A DNA stretch of 64,000 nt from Closterium sp. NIES-65 (taxonomy: Eukaryota; Streptophyta; Zygnematophyceae; Desmidiales; Closteriaceae), in contig CANXME010000400.1 of assembly GCA_948144175.1 (NCBI GenBank), positions 1 to 64,000 of the forward strand, given 5' to 3'. The position numbers and the translations under genes are program-made. The notes under the pieces were generated by a model, which was not told the DNA's origin, did not search any database, and was given only the letters and a program-made list of their open reading frames with translations. Shown here one piece after another: positions 12,824 through 24,237 of this stretch; within the stretch, counting starts at the first letter, position 1; each line of letters opens with the position of its first letter.

Positions 12824-15800
12824 ACGCTAGGCCCTTGTTCTTGCAATTTTGCACACGCTAGGCCCTTGTTCTTTTTATTTTGCACACGCTAGTCCCTTGT
12901 TCTTTTTATTTTGCACACGCTATGCCCTTGTTCTTTATATTTTGCACACGCTATGCCCTTGTTCTTTTTATTTTGCACACGCTAGGCCCTTGTTCTTGCA
13001 ATTTTGCACATGCTAGACTCTTGTTCTTTTTATTTTGCACACGCTAGGCCCTTGTTCTTGCTATTTTGCGAACGCTAGGCCCTTGTTCTTGATTTTTTGC
13101 ACACGCTAGGCCCTTGCTCTTGCTATTTTGCACTCGCTAGGCCCTTGTTCTTGCAATTTTGCACATGCTAGGCCCTTGTTCTTGCAATTTTCCACACGCT
13201 AGGCCCTTGTTCTTGCAATTTTGCACACGCTAGGCCCTTGTTCTTTTTATTTTGCACACGCTAGGCCCTTGTTCTTGCTATTTTGCACACGCTATGCCCT
13301 TGTTCTTTTTATTTTGCACACACTAGGCCCTTGTTCTTGCAATTTTGCACATGCTAGACCCTTGTTCTTTTTATTTTGCACACGCTAGGCCCTTGCTGTT
13401 GCTATTTCGCGAACGCTAGGCCTTTTTTCTTGATTTTTTGCACACGCTAGGCCCTTGCTCTTGCTATTTTGCACTCGCTAGGCCCTTGTTCTTGCAATTT
13501 TGCACACGCTAGGCCCTTGTTCTTGCAATTTTGCACGCGCTAGGCCCTTGTTCTTTTTATTTTGCACACGTTAGGCCCTTGTTCTTGCTATTTTGCACAC
13601 GCTATGCCCTTGTTCTTTTTTTTTGCACACGCTAGGCCCTTGTTCTTGCAATTTTGCACATGCTAGACTCTTGTTCTTTTTATTTTGCACACGCTAGGCC
13701 CTTGTTCTTGCAATTTTGCACACACTAGGCCCTTGTTCTTTTTATTTTGCACACGCTAGGCCCTTGTTCTTGCTATTTTGCACACGCTATGCCTTTTTTC
13801 TTTTTATTTTGCCCACGCTAGGCCCTTGTTCTTGCAATTTTGCACATGCTAGACCCTTGTTCTTTTAATTTTGCACACGCTAGGCCCTTGCTCTTGCTAT
13901 TTCCTGAATGCTAGGCCCTTGTTCTTGATTTTTTGCACATGCTAGGCCCTTGCTCTTGCTATTGTGCACTCGCTAGGCCCTTGTTCTTGCAATTTTGCAC
14001 ACGCTAGGCCCTTGTTCTTGCAATTTTGTACACGCTAGGCCCTTGTTCTTTTTATTTTGCATACACTAGGCCCTTGTTCTTAATTTTTGGCACACGCTAG
14101 GCCCTTGCTCTTGCTATTTTGCACTTGCTAGGCCCTTGTTCTTGCAATTTTGCACACGCTAGGCCCTTGTTCTTGCAATTTTGCACACGCTAGGCCCTTG
14201 TTCTTTTTATTTTGCACACGCTAGTCCCTTGTTCTTTTTATTTTGCACACGCTATGCCCTTGTTCTTTATATTTTGCACACGCTATGCCCTTGTTCTTTT
14301 TATTTTGCACACGCTAGGCCCTTGTTCTTGCAATTTTGCACATGCTAGACTCTTGTTCTTTTTATTTTGCACACGCTAGGCCCTTGTTCTTGCTATTTCG
14401 CGAACGCTAGGCCCTTGTTCTTGATTTTTTGCACACGCTAGGCCCTTGCTCTTGCTATTTTGCACTCGCTAGGCCCTTGTTCTTGCAATTTTGCACATGC
14501 TAGGCCCTTGTTCTTTTTATTTTGCACACGCTAGGCCCTTGTTTTTGCAATTTTGCACACGCTAGGCCCTTATTCTTTTTATTTTGCACACGCTAGGCCC
14601 TTGTTCTTGCTATTTTGCACACGCTATGCCCTTTTTCTTTTTATTTTGCACACGCTAGGCCCTTGTTCTTGCAATTTTGCACATGCTAGACCCTTGTTCT
14701 TTTTATTTTGCACACGCTAGGCCCTTGCTCTTGCTATTTCGCGAATGCTAGGCCCTTGTTCTTGATTTTTTGCACATGCTAGGCCCTTGCTCTTGCTATT
14801 GTGCACTCGCTAGGCCCTTGTTCTTGCAATTTTGCACACGCTAGGCCCTTGTTCTTGCAATTTTGCACACGCTAGGCCCTTGTTCTTTTTTTTTTGCACA
14901 CACTAGTCCCTTGTTCTTTATTTTTTGCACACGCTAGGCCCTTGCTCTTGCTATTTTGCACTCGCTAGGCCCTTGTTCTTGCAATTTTGCACACGCTAGG
15001 CCCTTGTTCTTGCAATTTTGCACACGCTATGCCCTTGTTCTTTTTATTTTGCACACGCTAGTCCCTTGTTCTTTTTATTTTGCACACGCTATGCCCTTGT
15101 TCTTTATATTTTGCATACGCTATGCCCTTGTTCTTTTTTTTTTGCACACGCTAGGCCCTTGTTCTTGCTATTTCGCGAACGCTAGGCCCTTGTTCTTGAT
15201 TTTTTGCACACGCTAGGCCCTTGCTCTTGCTATTTTGCACTCGCTAGGCCCTTGTTCTTGCAATTTTGCACATGCTAGGCCCTTGTTCTTGCAATTTTGC
15301 ACACGCTAGGCCCTTGTTTTTGCAATTTTGCACACACTAGGCCCTTATTCTTTTTATTTTGCACACGCTAGGCCCTTGTTCTTGCTATTTTGCACACGCT
15401 ATGCCCTTGTTCTTTTTATTTTGCACACGCTAGGCCCTTGTTCTTGCAATTTTGCACATGCTAGACCCTTGTTCTTTTTATTTTGCACACGCTAGGCACT
15501 TGCTCTTGCTATTTCGCGAACGCTAGGCCCTTATTCTTGATTTTTTGCACACACTAGGCCCTTGCTCTTGCTATTTTGCACTCGCAAGGCCCTTGTTCTT
15601 GCAGTTTTGCACACACTAGGCCCTTGTTCTTGCAATTTTGCACACGTTAGGCCCTTGTTCTTTTTATTTTGCACACGTTAGGCCCTTGTTCTTGCTATTT
15701 TGTACACGCTATGCCCTTGTTCTTTTTTTTTTTGCACACGCTAGGCCTTTGTTCTTGCAATTTTGCACATGCTAGACCCTTGTTCTTTTTATTTTGCACA

Positions 15801-17439
15801 CGTTAGGCCCTTGTTCTTGCAATTTTGCACACGCTAGGCCCTTGTTCTTTTTATTTTGCACGCGCTTGTCCCTTGTTCTTGCTATTTTGCACACGCTATG
15901 CCCTTGTTCTTTTAATTTTGCACATGCTAGGCCCTTGTTCTTGCAATTTTGCACATGCTAGACCCTTGTTCTTTTTATTTTGCCCACGCTAGGCCCTTGT
16001 TCTTGCTATTTCGCGAACGCTAGGCCCTTGTTCTTGATTTTTTGCACACGCTAGGCCCTTGCTCTTGCTATTTTGCACTCGCTAGGCCCTTGTTCTTGCA
16101 ATTTTGCACACGCTAGGCCATTGTTCTTGCAATTTTGCACACGCTAGGCCCTTGTTCTTTTTATTTTTCACACACTATGCCTTTGTTCTTTTTATTTTGC
16201 ACATGCTAGGCCCTTGTTCTTGCAATTTTGCACATGCTAGACCCTTGTTCTTTTTATTTTGCACACGCTAGGCCCTTGTTCTTGCTATTTCGCGAACGCT
16301 AGGCCCTTGTTCTTGATTTTTTGCACACGCTAGGCCCTTGCTCTTGCTATTTTACACTCGCTAGGCCCTTGTTCTTGCAATTTTGCACACGCTAGGCCCT
16401 TGTTCTTTTTATTTTGCACACGCTAGGCCCTTGCTCTTATTATTTTGCTCACGCTAGGCCCTTGTTCTTGCTATTTTGCACACGCTATGCCCTTGTTTTT
16501 TTATTTTGCACACGCTTGGCCCTTGTTATTGCAATTTTGCACATGCTAGACCCTCGTTCTTTTTATTTTGCACACGCTTGGCCCTTGTTCTTGCAATTTC
16601 GCGAACGCTAGGCCCTTGTTCTTGATTTTTTGAACACGCTAGGCCCTTGCTCTTGCTATTTTGCACTCGCTAGGCCCTTGTTCTTGCAATTTTGCACACG
16701 CTAGGCCCTTGTTCTTGCAATTTTGCACACACTAGGCCCTTGTTCTTTTTATTTTGCACACGGTAGGCCCTTGTTCTTTTTATTTTGCACACGCTATGCC
16801 CTTGTTCTTTTTATTTTGCACACGCTATGCCCTTGTTCTTTTTATTTTGCACACGCTAGGCCCTTGTTCTTGCTATTTCGCGAACGCTAGGCCCTTGTTC
16901 TTGATTTTTTGCAAACGCTAGGCCCTTGCTCTTGCTATTTTGCACTCGCTAGGCCCTTGTTCTTGCAATTGTGCACATGCTAGGCCCTTGTTCTTGCAAT
17001 TTTGCACACGCTAGGCCCTTGTTCTTGCAATTTTGTACACGCTAGGCCCTTGTTCTTTTTATTGTGCACACGCTATGCCCTTGTTCTTTTTATTTTGCAC
17101 ACGCTAGGCCCTTGTTCTTGCAATTTTGCACATGCTGGACCCTTGTTCTTTTTATTTTGCACACGCTAGGCCCTTGTTCTTGCTATTTCGTGAACGCTAG
17201 GCCCTTGTTCTTGATTTTTTGCACACGCTAGGCCCTTGCTCTTGCTATTTTGCACTCGCTAGTCCCTTGTTCTTGCAATTTTGCACACGCTAGGCCCTTG
17301 TTCTTGCAATTTTGCACACGCTAGGCCCTTGTTCTTTTGATTTTGCACACGCTAGGCCCATGTTCTTTTTATTTTGCACACACTAGGCCCTTGTTCTTGC
17401 TATTTTGCACACGCTATGCCCTTGTTCTTTTTATTTTGC

Positions 17440-18120
17440 ACACGCTAGGCCCTTGATCTTGCAACTTTGCACATTCTAGACCCTTGTTCTTTTTATTTTG
17501 TACACGCTAGGCCCTTGTTGCTGCTATTTCGCAAACGCTAGGCGCTTGTTGTTGATTTTACACACACGCTAGGCCCTTGCTCTTGCTATTTTGCACTCGC
17601 TAGGCCCTTGTTCTTGCAATTTTGCACACGCTAGGCCCTTGTTCTTGCAATTTTGCACACGCTAGGCCTTTGTTCTTTTTATTTTGCACGCGCTAGGCCA
17701 TTGTTCTTTTTATTTTGCACACGCTAGGCCCTTGTTCTGTCTATTTTGCACACGCTATGCCCTTGTTCTCTTTTTTTTGCACACGCTTGGCCCTTGTTCT
17801 TGCAATTTTGCACATGCTAGACCCTTGTTCTTTATATTTTGCACACCCAAGGCCCTTGCTCTTGCTATTTCGCGAACGCTAGGCTTTTGTTCTTGATTTT
17901 TTGCACACGCTAGGCCCTTGCTCTTGCTATTTTGCACTCGCTATGCCCTTGTTCTTGCAATTTTGCACACGCTAGGCCCTTGTTCTTGCAATTTTGCACA
18001 CGCTAGGCCCTTGTTCTTTTTATTTTGCACACGCTAGTCCCTTGTTCTTTTTATTTTGCACAAGTTATGCCCTTGTTCTTTATATTTTGCACACACTAGG
18101 CCCTTGTTCTTGCTATTTTG
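17440..18120 (+). repeat. Array A: distant copy of the 4.4-5.1 kb higher-order block
   Basis: The string of variants CACATTCTAGACC, GTACACGCTAGG, TTGCTGCTATTTCGC, CTAGGCCATTG and TTGTTCTGTC seen at about 4,570-4,850 recurs in the same order here, about 12.9 kb downstream (for example CTAGGCCATTG near 4,800 and 17,694). Identity is lower than between the tandem copies at 4.1-5.9 kb, so this is an older relative. It shows that higher-order blocks in array A are shuffled over more than 10 kb. Confidence 0.65.
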
Positions 18121-20162
18121 CACACGCAATGCCCTTGTTCTTTTTATTTTGCACACGCTATGCCCTTGTTCGTGCTATTTTGTACACGCTATGCCCTTGT
18201 TCTTTTTATTTTGCACGCCCTAGGCCCTTGTTCTTGCTATTTCGCGAACGCTAGGCCCTTGTTCTTGATTTTTTGCACACGCTAGGCCCTTGCTCTTGCT
18301 ATTTTGCACTCGCTAGGCCCTTGTTCTTGCAATTTTGCACACGCTAGGCCCTTGTTCTTGTGACTTTGCACACGCTAGGCCTTTGTTCTTTATATTTTGC
18401 ACACGCTAGGCCCTTGTTCTTTATATTTTGCACACGCTAGGCCCTTGTTCTTGCTATTTTGCACACGCTATGCCATAGTTCTTTTTAATTTGCACACGCT
18501 AGGCCCTTGTTTTTGCAATTTTGCATATGCTAAACCCTTGTTCTTTTTATTTTGCACACACTAGGCCCTTGCTCTTGCTATTTCGCGAACGCTAGGCCTT
18601 TGTTCTTGATTTTTTGCACATGCTAGGCCCTTGCTCTTGCTATTGTGCACTCGCTAGGCCCTTGTTCTTGCAATTTTGCACACGCTAGGCCCTTGTTCTT
18701 GCAATTTTGCACACGCTAGGCCCTTGTTCTTTTAATTTCGCACACGCAGGGCCTTGTTCTTTTTATTTTGCACACAGTAGGCCCTTGTTCTTTTTATTTT
18801 GAACACGCTAGGCCCTTGTTCTTGCTATTTTGCACACGCTATGCCCTTGTTCTTGCAATTTTGCATATGCTAGACCCTTGTTCTTTTTTTTTTGCACACA
18901 CTAGGCCCTTGCTCTTGCTATTTCGCGAACACTAGGCCCTTGTTCTTGATTTTTTGCACATGCTAGGCCCTTGCTCTTGCTATTGTGCACTCGCTAGGCC
19001 CTTGTTCTTGCAATTTCGCACAACGCTAGGCCCTTGTTCTTGCAATTTTGAACACGCTAGGCCCTTGTTCTTTTTATTTTGCACACACTAGGCCCTTGTT
19101 CTTTTTATTTTGGACACGCTAGGCCCTAGTTATTGCTATTTTGCACACGCTATGCCCTTGTTCTTTTTATTTTGCACACGCTAGGCCCTTGTTCTTGTAA
19201 TTTTGCACATGTTAGACCCTTGTTCTTTTTATTTTGCACACGCTAGGCCCTTGCTCTTGCTATTTCGCGAAAGCTAGGCCCTTATTCTTGATTTTTAGCA
19301 CACGCTAGGCCCTTGTTCTTGCTATTTTGCACTCGCTAGGCCCTTGTTCTTGCAATTTTAGACACGCTAGGCCCTTGTTCTTGCAATTTTGCACACGCTA
19401 GGCCCTTGTTCTTGCAATTTTGCACACGCTAGGCCCTTGTTCTTTTTTTTTTTGCACACGCTAGGCCCTTGTTCTTGCTATTTCATACGCTAGGCCCTTG
19501 TTCTTGCAATTTTGCACACGCTAGGCCCTTGTTCTTGCAATTTTGCACACACTAGGCCCTTGTTCTTTTTGCTTTGCACACGCTAGGCCCTTGTTCTTGC
19601 AATTTTGCACACGCTATGCCCTTGTTCTTTTTTTTTTTGCACACGCTAGGCCCTTGTTCTTTTTATTTTGCACACGTTAGGCCCTTGTTCTTGCTATTTT
19701 GCACACGCTATGCCCTTGTTCTTTTTATTTTGCACACGCTAGGCCCTTGTTCTTGCAATTTTGCACATGCTAGACCCTTGTTCTTTTTATTTTGCACACG
19801 CTAGGCCCTTGTTCTTGCTATTTTACGAACGCTAGGCCCTTGTTCTTGATTTTTTGCACACGCTAGGCCCTTGCTCTTGCTATTTTGCACTCGCTAGGCC
19901 CTTGTTCTTGCAATTTTGCACATGCTAGGCCCTTGTTCTTGCAATTTTGCACACGCTAGGCTCTTGTTCTTGCAATTTTGCACACGCTAGGCCCTTGTTC
20001 TTTTTATTTTGCACACGCTAGGCCCTTGTTCTTGCTATTTTGCACACGCTATGCCCTTGTTCTTTTAATTTTGCACATGCTAGGCCCTTGTTCTTGCAAT
20101 TTTGCACATGCTAGACCCTTGTTCTTTTTATTTTGCACACGCTAGGCCCTTGTTCTTGCTAT

Positions 20163-22309
20163 TTCGCGAACGCTAGGCCCTTGCTCTTGATTTTTTGCAC
20201 ACGCTAGGCCCTTGCTCTTGCTATTTTGCACTCGCTAGGCCCTTGTTCTTGCAATTTTGCACACGCTAGGCCATTGTTCTTGCAATTTTGCACACGCTAG
20301 GCCCTTGTTCTTTTTATTTTGCACACGCTAGGCCCTTGTTCTTTTTATTTTGCACACGCTAGGCCTTTGTTCTTTTTATTTTTCACACGCTATGCCCTTG
20401 TTCTTTTTATTTTGCACATGCTAGGCCCTTGTTCTTGCAATTTTGCACATGCTAGACCCTTGTTCTTTTTATTTTGCACACGCTTGGCCCTTGTTCTTGC
20501 TATTTCGCGAACGCTAGGCCCTTGTTCTTGATTTTTGCACACGCTAGGCCCTTGCTCTTGCTATTTTGCACTCGCGAGGCCCTTGTTCTTTTTATTTTGC
20601 ACACGCTAGGCCCTTGTTCTTTTTATTTTGCACACACTAGGCCCTTGTTCTTTTTATTTTGCACACCCTAGGCCCTTGTTCTTGCTATTTTGCACACGCT
20701 ATGCCCTTGTTCTTTTTTTTTTTGCACACGCTAGGCCCTTGTTCTTGCAATTTTGCACATGCTAGACCCTTGTTCTTTTTATTTTGCACACGCTAGGCCC
20801 TTGTTCTTGCTATTTCGCGAACGCTAGGCCCTTGTTCTTGATTTTTTGCACACGCTAGGCCCTTGCTCTTGCTATTTTGCACTCGCTAGGCCCTTGTTCT
20901 TGCAATTTTGCACACGCTAGGCCCTTGTTCTTGCAATTTTGCACACGATAGGCCCTTGTTCTTTTTATTTTGCGCACGCTAGGCCCTTGCTCTTGCTATT
21001 TCGCGAACGCTAGGCCCTTGTTCTTGAGTTTTTTGCACACGCTAGGCCCTTGCTCTTGCTATTTTGCACTCACTAGGCCCTTGTTCTTGCAATTTTGCAC
21101 ACGCTAGGCCTCTGTTCTTGCAATTTTGCACACGCTAGGCCCTTCTTCTTTTTATTTTGCACACGCTAGGCCCTTGTTCTTTTTATTTTGCACACGCTAT
21201 GCCCTTGTTCTTTTTATTTCTCACACGCTATGCCCTTGTTCTTTTTATTTTGCACATGCTAGGCCCTTGTTCTTGCAATTTTGCACATGCTAGACCCTTG
21301 TTCTTTTTATTTTGCACACGCTAGGCCCTTGTTCTTGCTATTTTGCGGACGCTAGGCCCTTGTTCTTGATTTTTTGCACACGGTAGGCCCTTGCTCTTGC
21401 TATTTTGCACTCGCTAGGCCCTTGTTCTTGCAATTTTGCACACGCTAGGCCCTTGTTCTTGCAATTTTGCACACGCTAGGCCCTTGCTCTTGCTATTTTG
21501 CACTCGCTAGGCCCTTGTTTTTGAAATTTTGCACACGCTAGGCCCTTGTTCTTTTTATTTTGCACACGCTAGGCCCTTGTTCTTGCTATTTTGCACACGA
21601 TATGCCCTTGTTTTTTTATTTTGCACACGCTTGGCCCTTGTTCTTGCAATTTTGCACATGCTAGACCCTCGTTCTTTTTATTTTGCACACGCTTGGCCCT
21701 TGTTCTTGCAATTTTGCACATGCTAGACCCTCGTTCTTTTTATTTTGCACACGCTTGGCCCTTGTTCTTGCAATTTCGCGAACGCTAGGCCCTTGTTCTT
21801 GTTTTTTTGCACACGCTAGGCCCTTGCTCTTGCTATTTTGCACTCGCTAGGCCCTTGTTCTTGCAATTTTGCACACGCTAGGCCCTTGTTCTTGCAATTT
21901 TGCACACGCTAGGCCCTTGTTCTTTTTTTTTTGCACACGATAGGCCATTGTTCTTTTTATTTTGCACACGCTATGCCCTTGTTCGTTTTATTTTGCACAC
22001 GCTATGCCCTTGTTCTTTTTATTTTGCACACGCTAGGCCCTTGTTCTTGCAATTTTGCACATGCTAGACCCTTGTTCTTTTTATTTTGCACACGCTAGGC
22101 CCTTGTTCTTGCTATTTCGCGAACGCTAGGCCCTTGTTCTTGATTTTTTGCACACGCTAGGCCCTTGCTCTTGCTATTTTACACTCGCTAGGCCCTTGTT
22201 CTTGCAATTTTGCACACGCTAGGCCCTTGTTCTTTTTATTTTGCACACGCTAGGCCCTTGTTCTTTTTATTTTGCACACGCTAGGCCCTTGCTCGTGCTA
22301 TTTCGCGAA
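20163..22309 (+). repeat. Array A: TTCGCGAA-class monomers marking 6-, 10- and 11-monomer periods
   Basis: The palindrome TTCGCGAA, formed where TTTTGCACACG is replaced by TTTCGCGAACG, starts at 20,163, 20,504, 20,814, 21,000, 21,775, 22,116 and 22,302. The spacings are 341, 310, 186, 775, 341 and 186 bp, all exact multiples of 31 (11, 10, 6, 25, 11 and 6 monomers). A degraded form, TTTTGCGGACG, sits inside the 775-bp gap. The class recurs about every 300-400 bp through the rest of array A, so it marks the boundary of an imperfect higher-order repeat. Confidence 0.85.
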
Positions 22310-22584
22310 CGCTAGGCCCTTGTTGTTGATTTTTTGCACACGCTATGCCCTTGCTCTTGCTATTTTGCACTCGCTAGGCCCTTGTTCTTGCAATTTTGCA
22401 CTCGCTAGGCCCTTGTTCTTGCAATTTTGCACACGCTAGGCCCTTGTTCTTTTTATTTTGCACACGCTAGGCCCTTGATCTTTTTATTTTGCACACGCTA
22501 GGCCCTTGTTCTTGCTATTTTGCACACGATATGCCCTTGTTTTTTTTTATTTTGCACACGCTTGGCCCTTGTTCTTACAATTTT

Positions 22585-22610
22585 GCACATGCTAGACCAG
22601 GCAAGCTCAT
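22585..22610. other. Junction between the 31-bp and 17-bp satellites
   Basis: The last array A monomer is of the CACATG class and reads TTTTGCACATGCTAGACC. The next bases, AGGCAAGCTCATGGACC, are array B. The bases CTAGACC (22,592-22,598) belong equally to the array A class that continues CTAGACCCTTG and to the array B class that reads CTCCTAGACCAGG. The switch is therefore abrupt, with no linker, and lies in a 7-bp identity. This is seen directly; that the join formed by microhomology-mediated repair or illegitimate exchange is inference. Confidence 0.93.
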
Positions 22611-23837
22611 GGACCAGGCAAGCTCCTGGACCAGGCACGCTCCTGGACCAGGCAAGCTCGTGGATCATGCACGCTTCTAGACCACGCAAGCTCTTGGACC
22701 AGGCAAGCTCCTGGACCAGGCAAGCTCTTGGACCAGGAAAGCTCCTAGACCAGGCAAGCTCCTGGACCAGGCAAGCTAACGGACCAAGAAAGCTCCTGGA
22801 CAAGGCAAGCTCCTGGACCAGGCACGCTCATGAAACACGCAAGATCCTGGACCAGGCAAGCTTCTGGACCAGGCAAACTTGTGGACCAGGAACGCTTGTG
22901 GACCAGGCAAGCTCCTAGACCAGGCAAGCTCTTGGACGAGTCAAGCTCCTGGACTAGGCAAGCTCCTGGACCACGCAAGCTCCTGGACCAGGCAAGCTCT
23001 TGGACCAGGCAAGCTCCTGAACCAGGCAAGCTCCTTGACCAGGCAAGCTACTGGACCACGCAAGCTCCAGGACTAGGCAAGCTCTTCGACCAGGCACGCT
23101 CCGGGACCAGGCAAGCTTTTGGACCAGGCAGGCTTCTGGACCAAGCAAGCTCTTGGAACAGGCAAGCTCCTGGACCAGGCAAGCTCCTGGGCCAGGCAAG
23201 CTCCTGGATTAGGCACGCTCGTGGACCATGCACGCTCCTGGACAACGCAAGCTCTCAGACCAGGCAGGCTCGTGGACTAGGCAAGCTCCTGGACCAGGCA
23301 AGCTCTTGGATCAGGCAAGCTCCTTGACAAGGCAAGCTCCTAGACCAGGCACGCTCGTGGACCATGCACGCTCTTGGACCAGGCAAGCTCTTGGACCAGG
23401 CATGCTCGTGGACCAGGCAAGCTCCTGGACCAGGCAAGCTCCTGGACCAGGCAAGCTCCTAGACCAGGCAAGCTTGTGGACCAGGCACGCTCCTGGACCA
23501 GCCACGCTCTTGGACCAGGCAAACTCGTGGATCAGGCACGCTCCTGGATAAGGCAAGCTCCTGGACCAGGCAAGCTCGTGGACCAGGCAAGCTCTTGGAC
23601 AAGGAAAGATCCTGGACCAGGCAAGCTCTTAGACCAGGCAAGCTAATGGACCAAGAAAGCTCCTGGACAAAACAAGCTCCAGGACCAGGCACGCTCGTGG
23701 AACAGGCAAGCTCCTGGACCAGGGAGGCTCTTGGACCAAGCAAGTTCCTGGACCAGGCAAGCTCCTGGACCACGCAAGCTAGTGGACCAGGCAAGCACTT
23801 GGACCAGGCAAGCTCCTGGACCAGGCAAGCTCCTGGA

Positions 23838-24237
23838 CTAGGCAAGCTCCTGGACCACGCAAGCGCTTGGACTACCCAAGCTCTTGGACCAGGCACGCTC
23901 CTGGACCCGGGAAGCTCTTGGAGCAGGCAGGCTTCTGGACCAAGCTCTTGGACCAGGCAAGCTCCTGGACCAGGCAAGCTCCTGGACCAGGCAAGCTCTT
24001 GGACCACGCAGGCTCCTGGACCAGGCAAGCTCCTGGACTAGGCAAGCTCCTGGACCACGCAAGCGCCTGGACTACCCAAGCTCTTGGACCAGGCACGCTC
24101 CTGGACCTGGGAAGCTCTTGGAGCAGGCAGGCTTCTGGACCAAGCTCTTGGACCAGGCAAGCTCCTGGACCAGGCAAGCTCCTGGACCAGGCAAGCTCTT
24201 GGACCAGGCAAGCTCCTGGACCAGGCAAGCTCCTGGA
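23838..24237 (+). repeat. Array B: 200-bp local tandem duplication
   Basis: Two adjacent copies start near 23,838 and 24,038. Both contain the rare variants GGACTACCCAAGC and GGAGCAGGCAGGCTTC and the short monomer GGACCAAGCTCTTGG, which lacks 4 bp. The period is 12 monomers minus those 4 bp. The pair lies inside the 519 bp absent from the second P block. That 519 bp equals 31 monomers minus two 4-bp deletions. Confidence 0.85.

Larger units (their letters stand above)
1..22598 (+). repeat. Array A: 31-bp tandem satellite, ~730 head-to-tail monomers
   Basis: The unit reads TTTTGCACACGCTAGG then CCCTTGTTCTTGCAA, 31 bp, and repeats without interruption or inversion from base 1 to the junction near 22,598. 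Main monomer classes differ in the last few bases and first half: GCAATTTTGCACACG, TTTATTTTGCACACG, GATTTTTTGCACACG (usually followed by CCCTTGCTCTT), GCTATTTTGCACTCG, GCTATTTCGCGAACG, and GCAATTTTGCACATG followed by CTAGACC. Composition is T-rich on the + strand and about 42-48% GC by class. No non-repeat sequence lies inside. The array starts before the window. Class order is partly regular: TTCGCGAA class, GATTTTTT class, CACTCG class, two GCAA classes, then TTTA and GCTA classes. The family is not one I recognise. Confidence 0.98.

Noticed and set aside
1-22598. CRISPR array (31-bp repeat is in the CRISPR range)
   Set aside because: Units abut directly, with no unique spacers, no leader and no cas genes.
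1-22598. Telomere-like repeat, from the TAGGCCC in each monomer
   Set aside because: The unit is 31 bp with a non-telomeric remainder. No run of TTAGGG, TTAGGC, TTTAGGG or TTAGG was seen.
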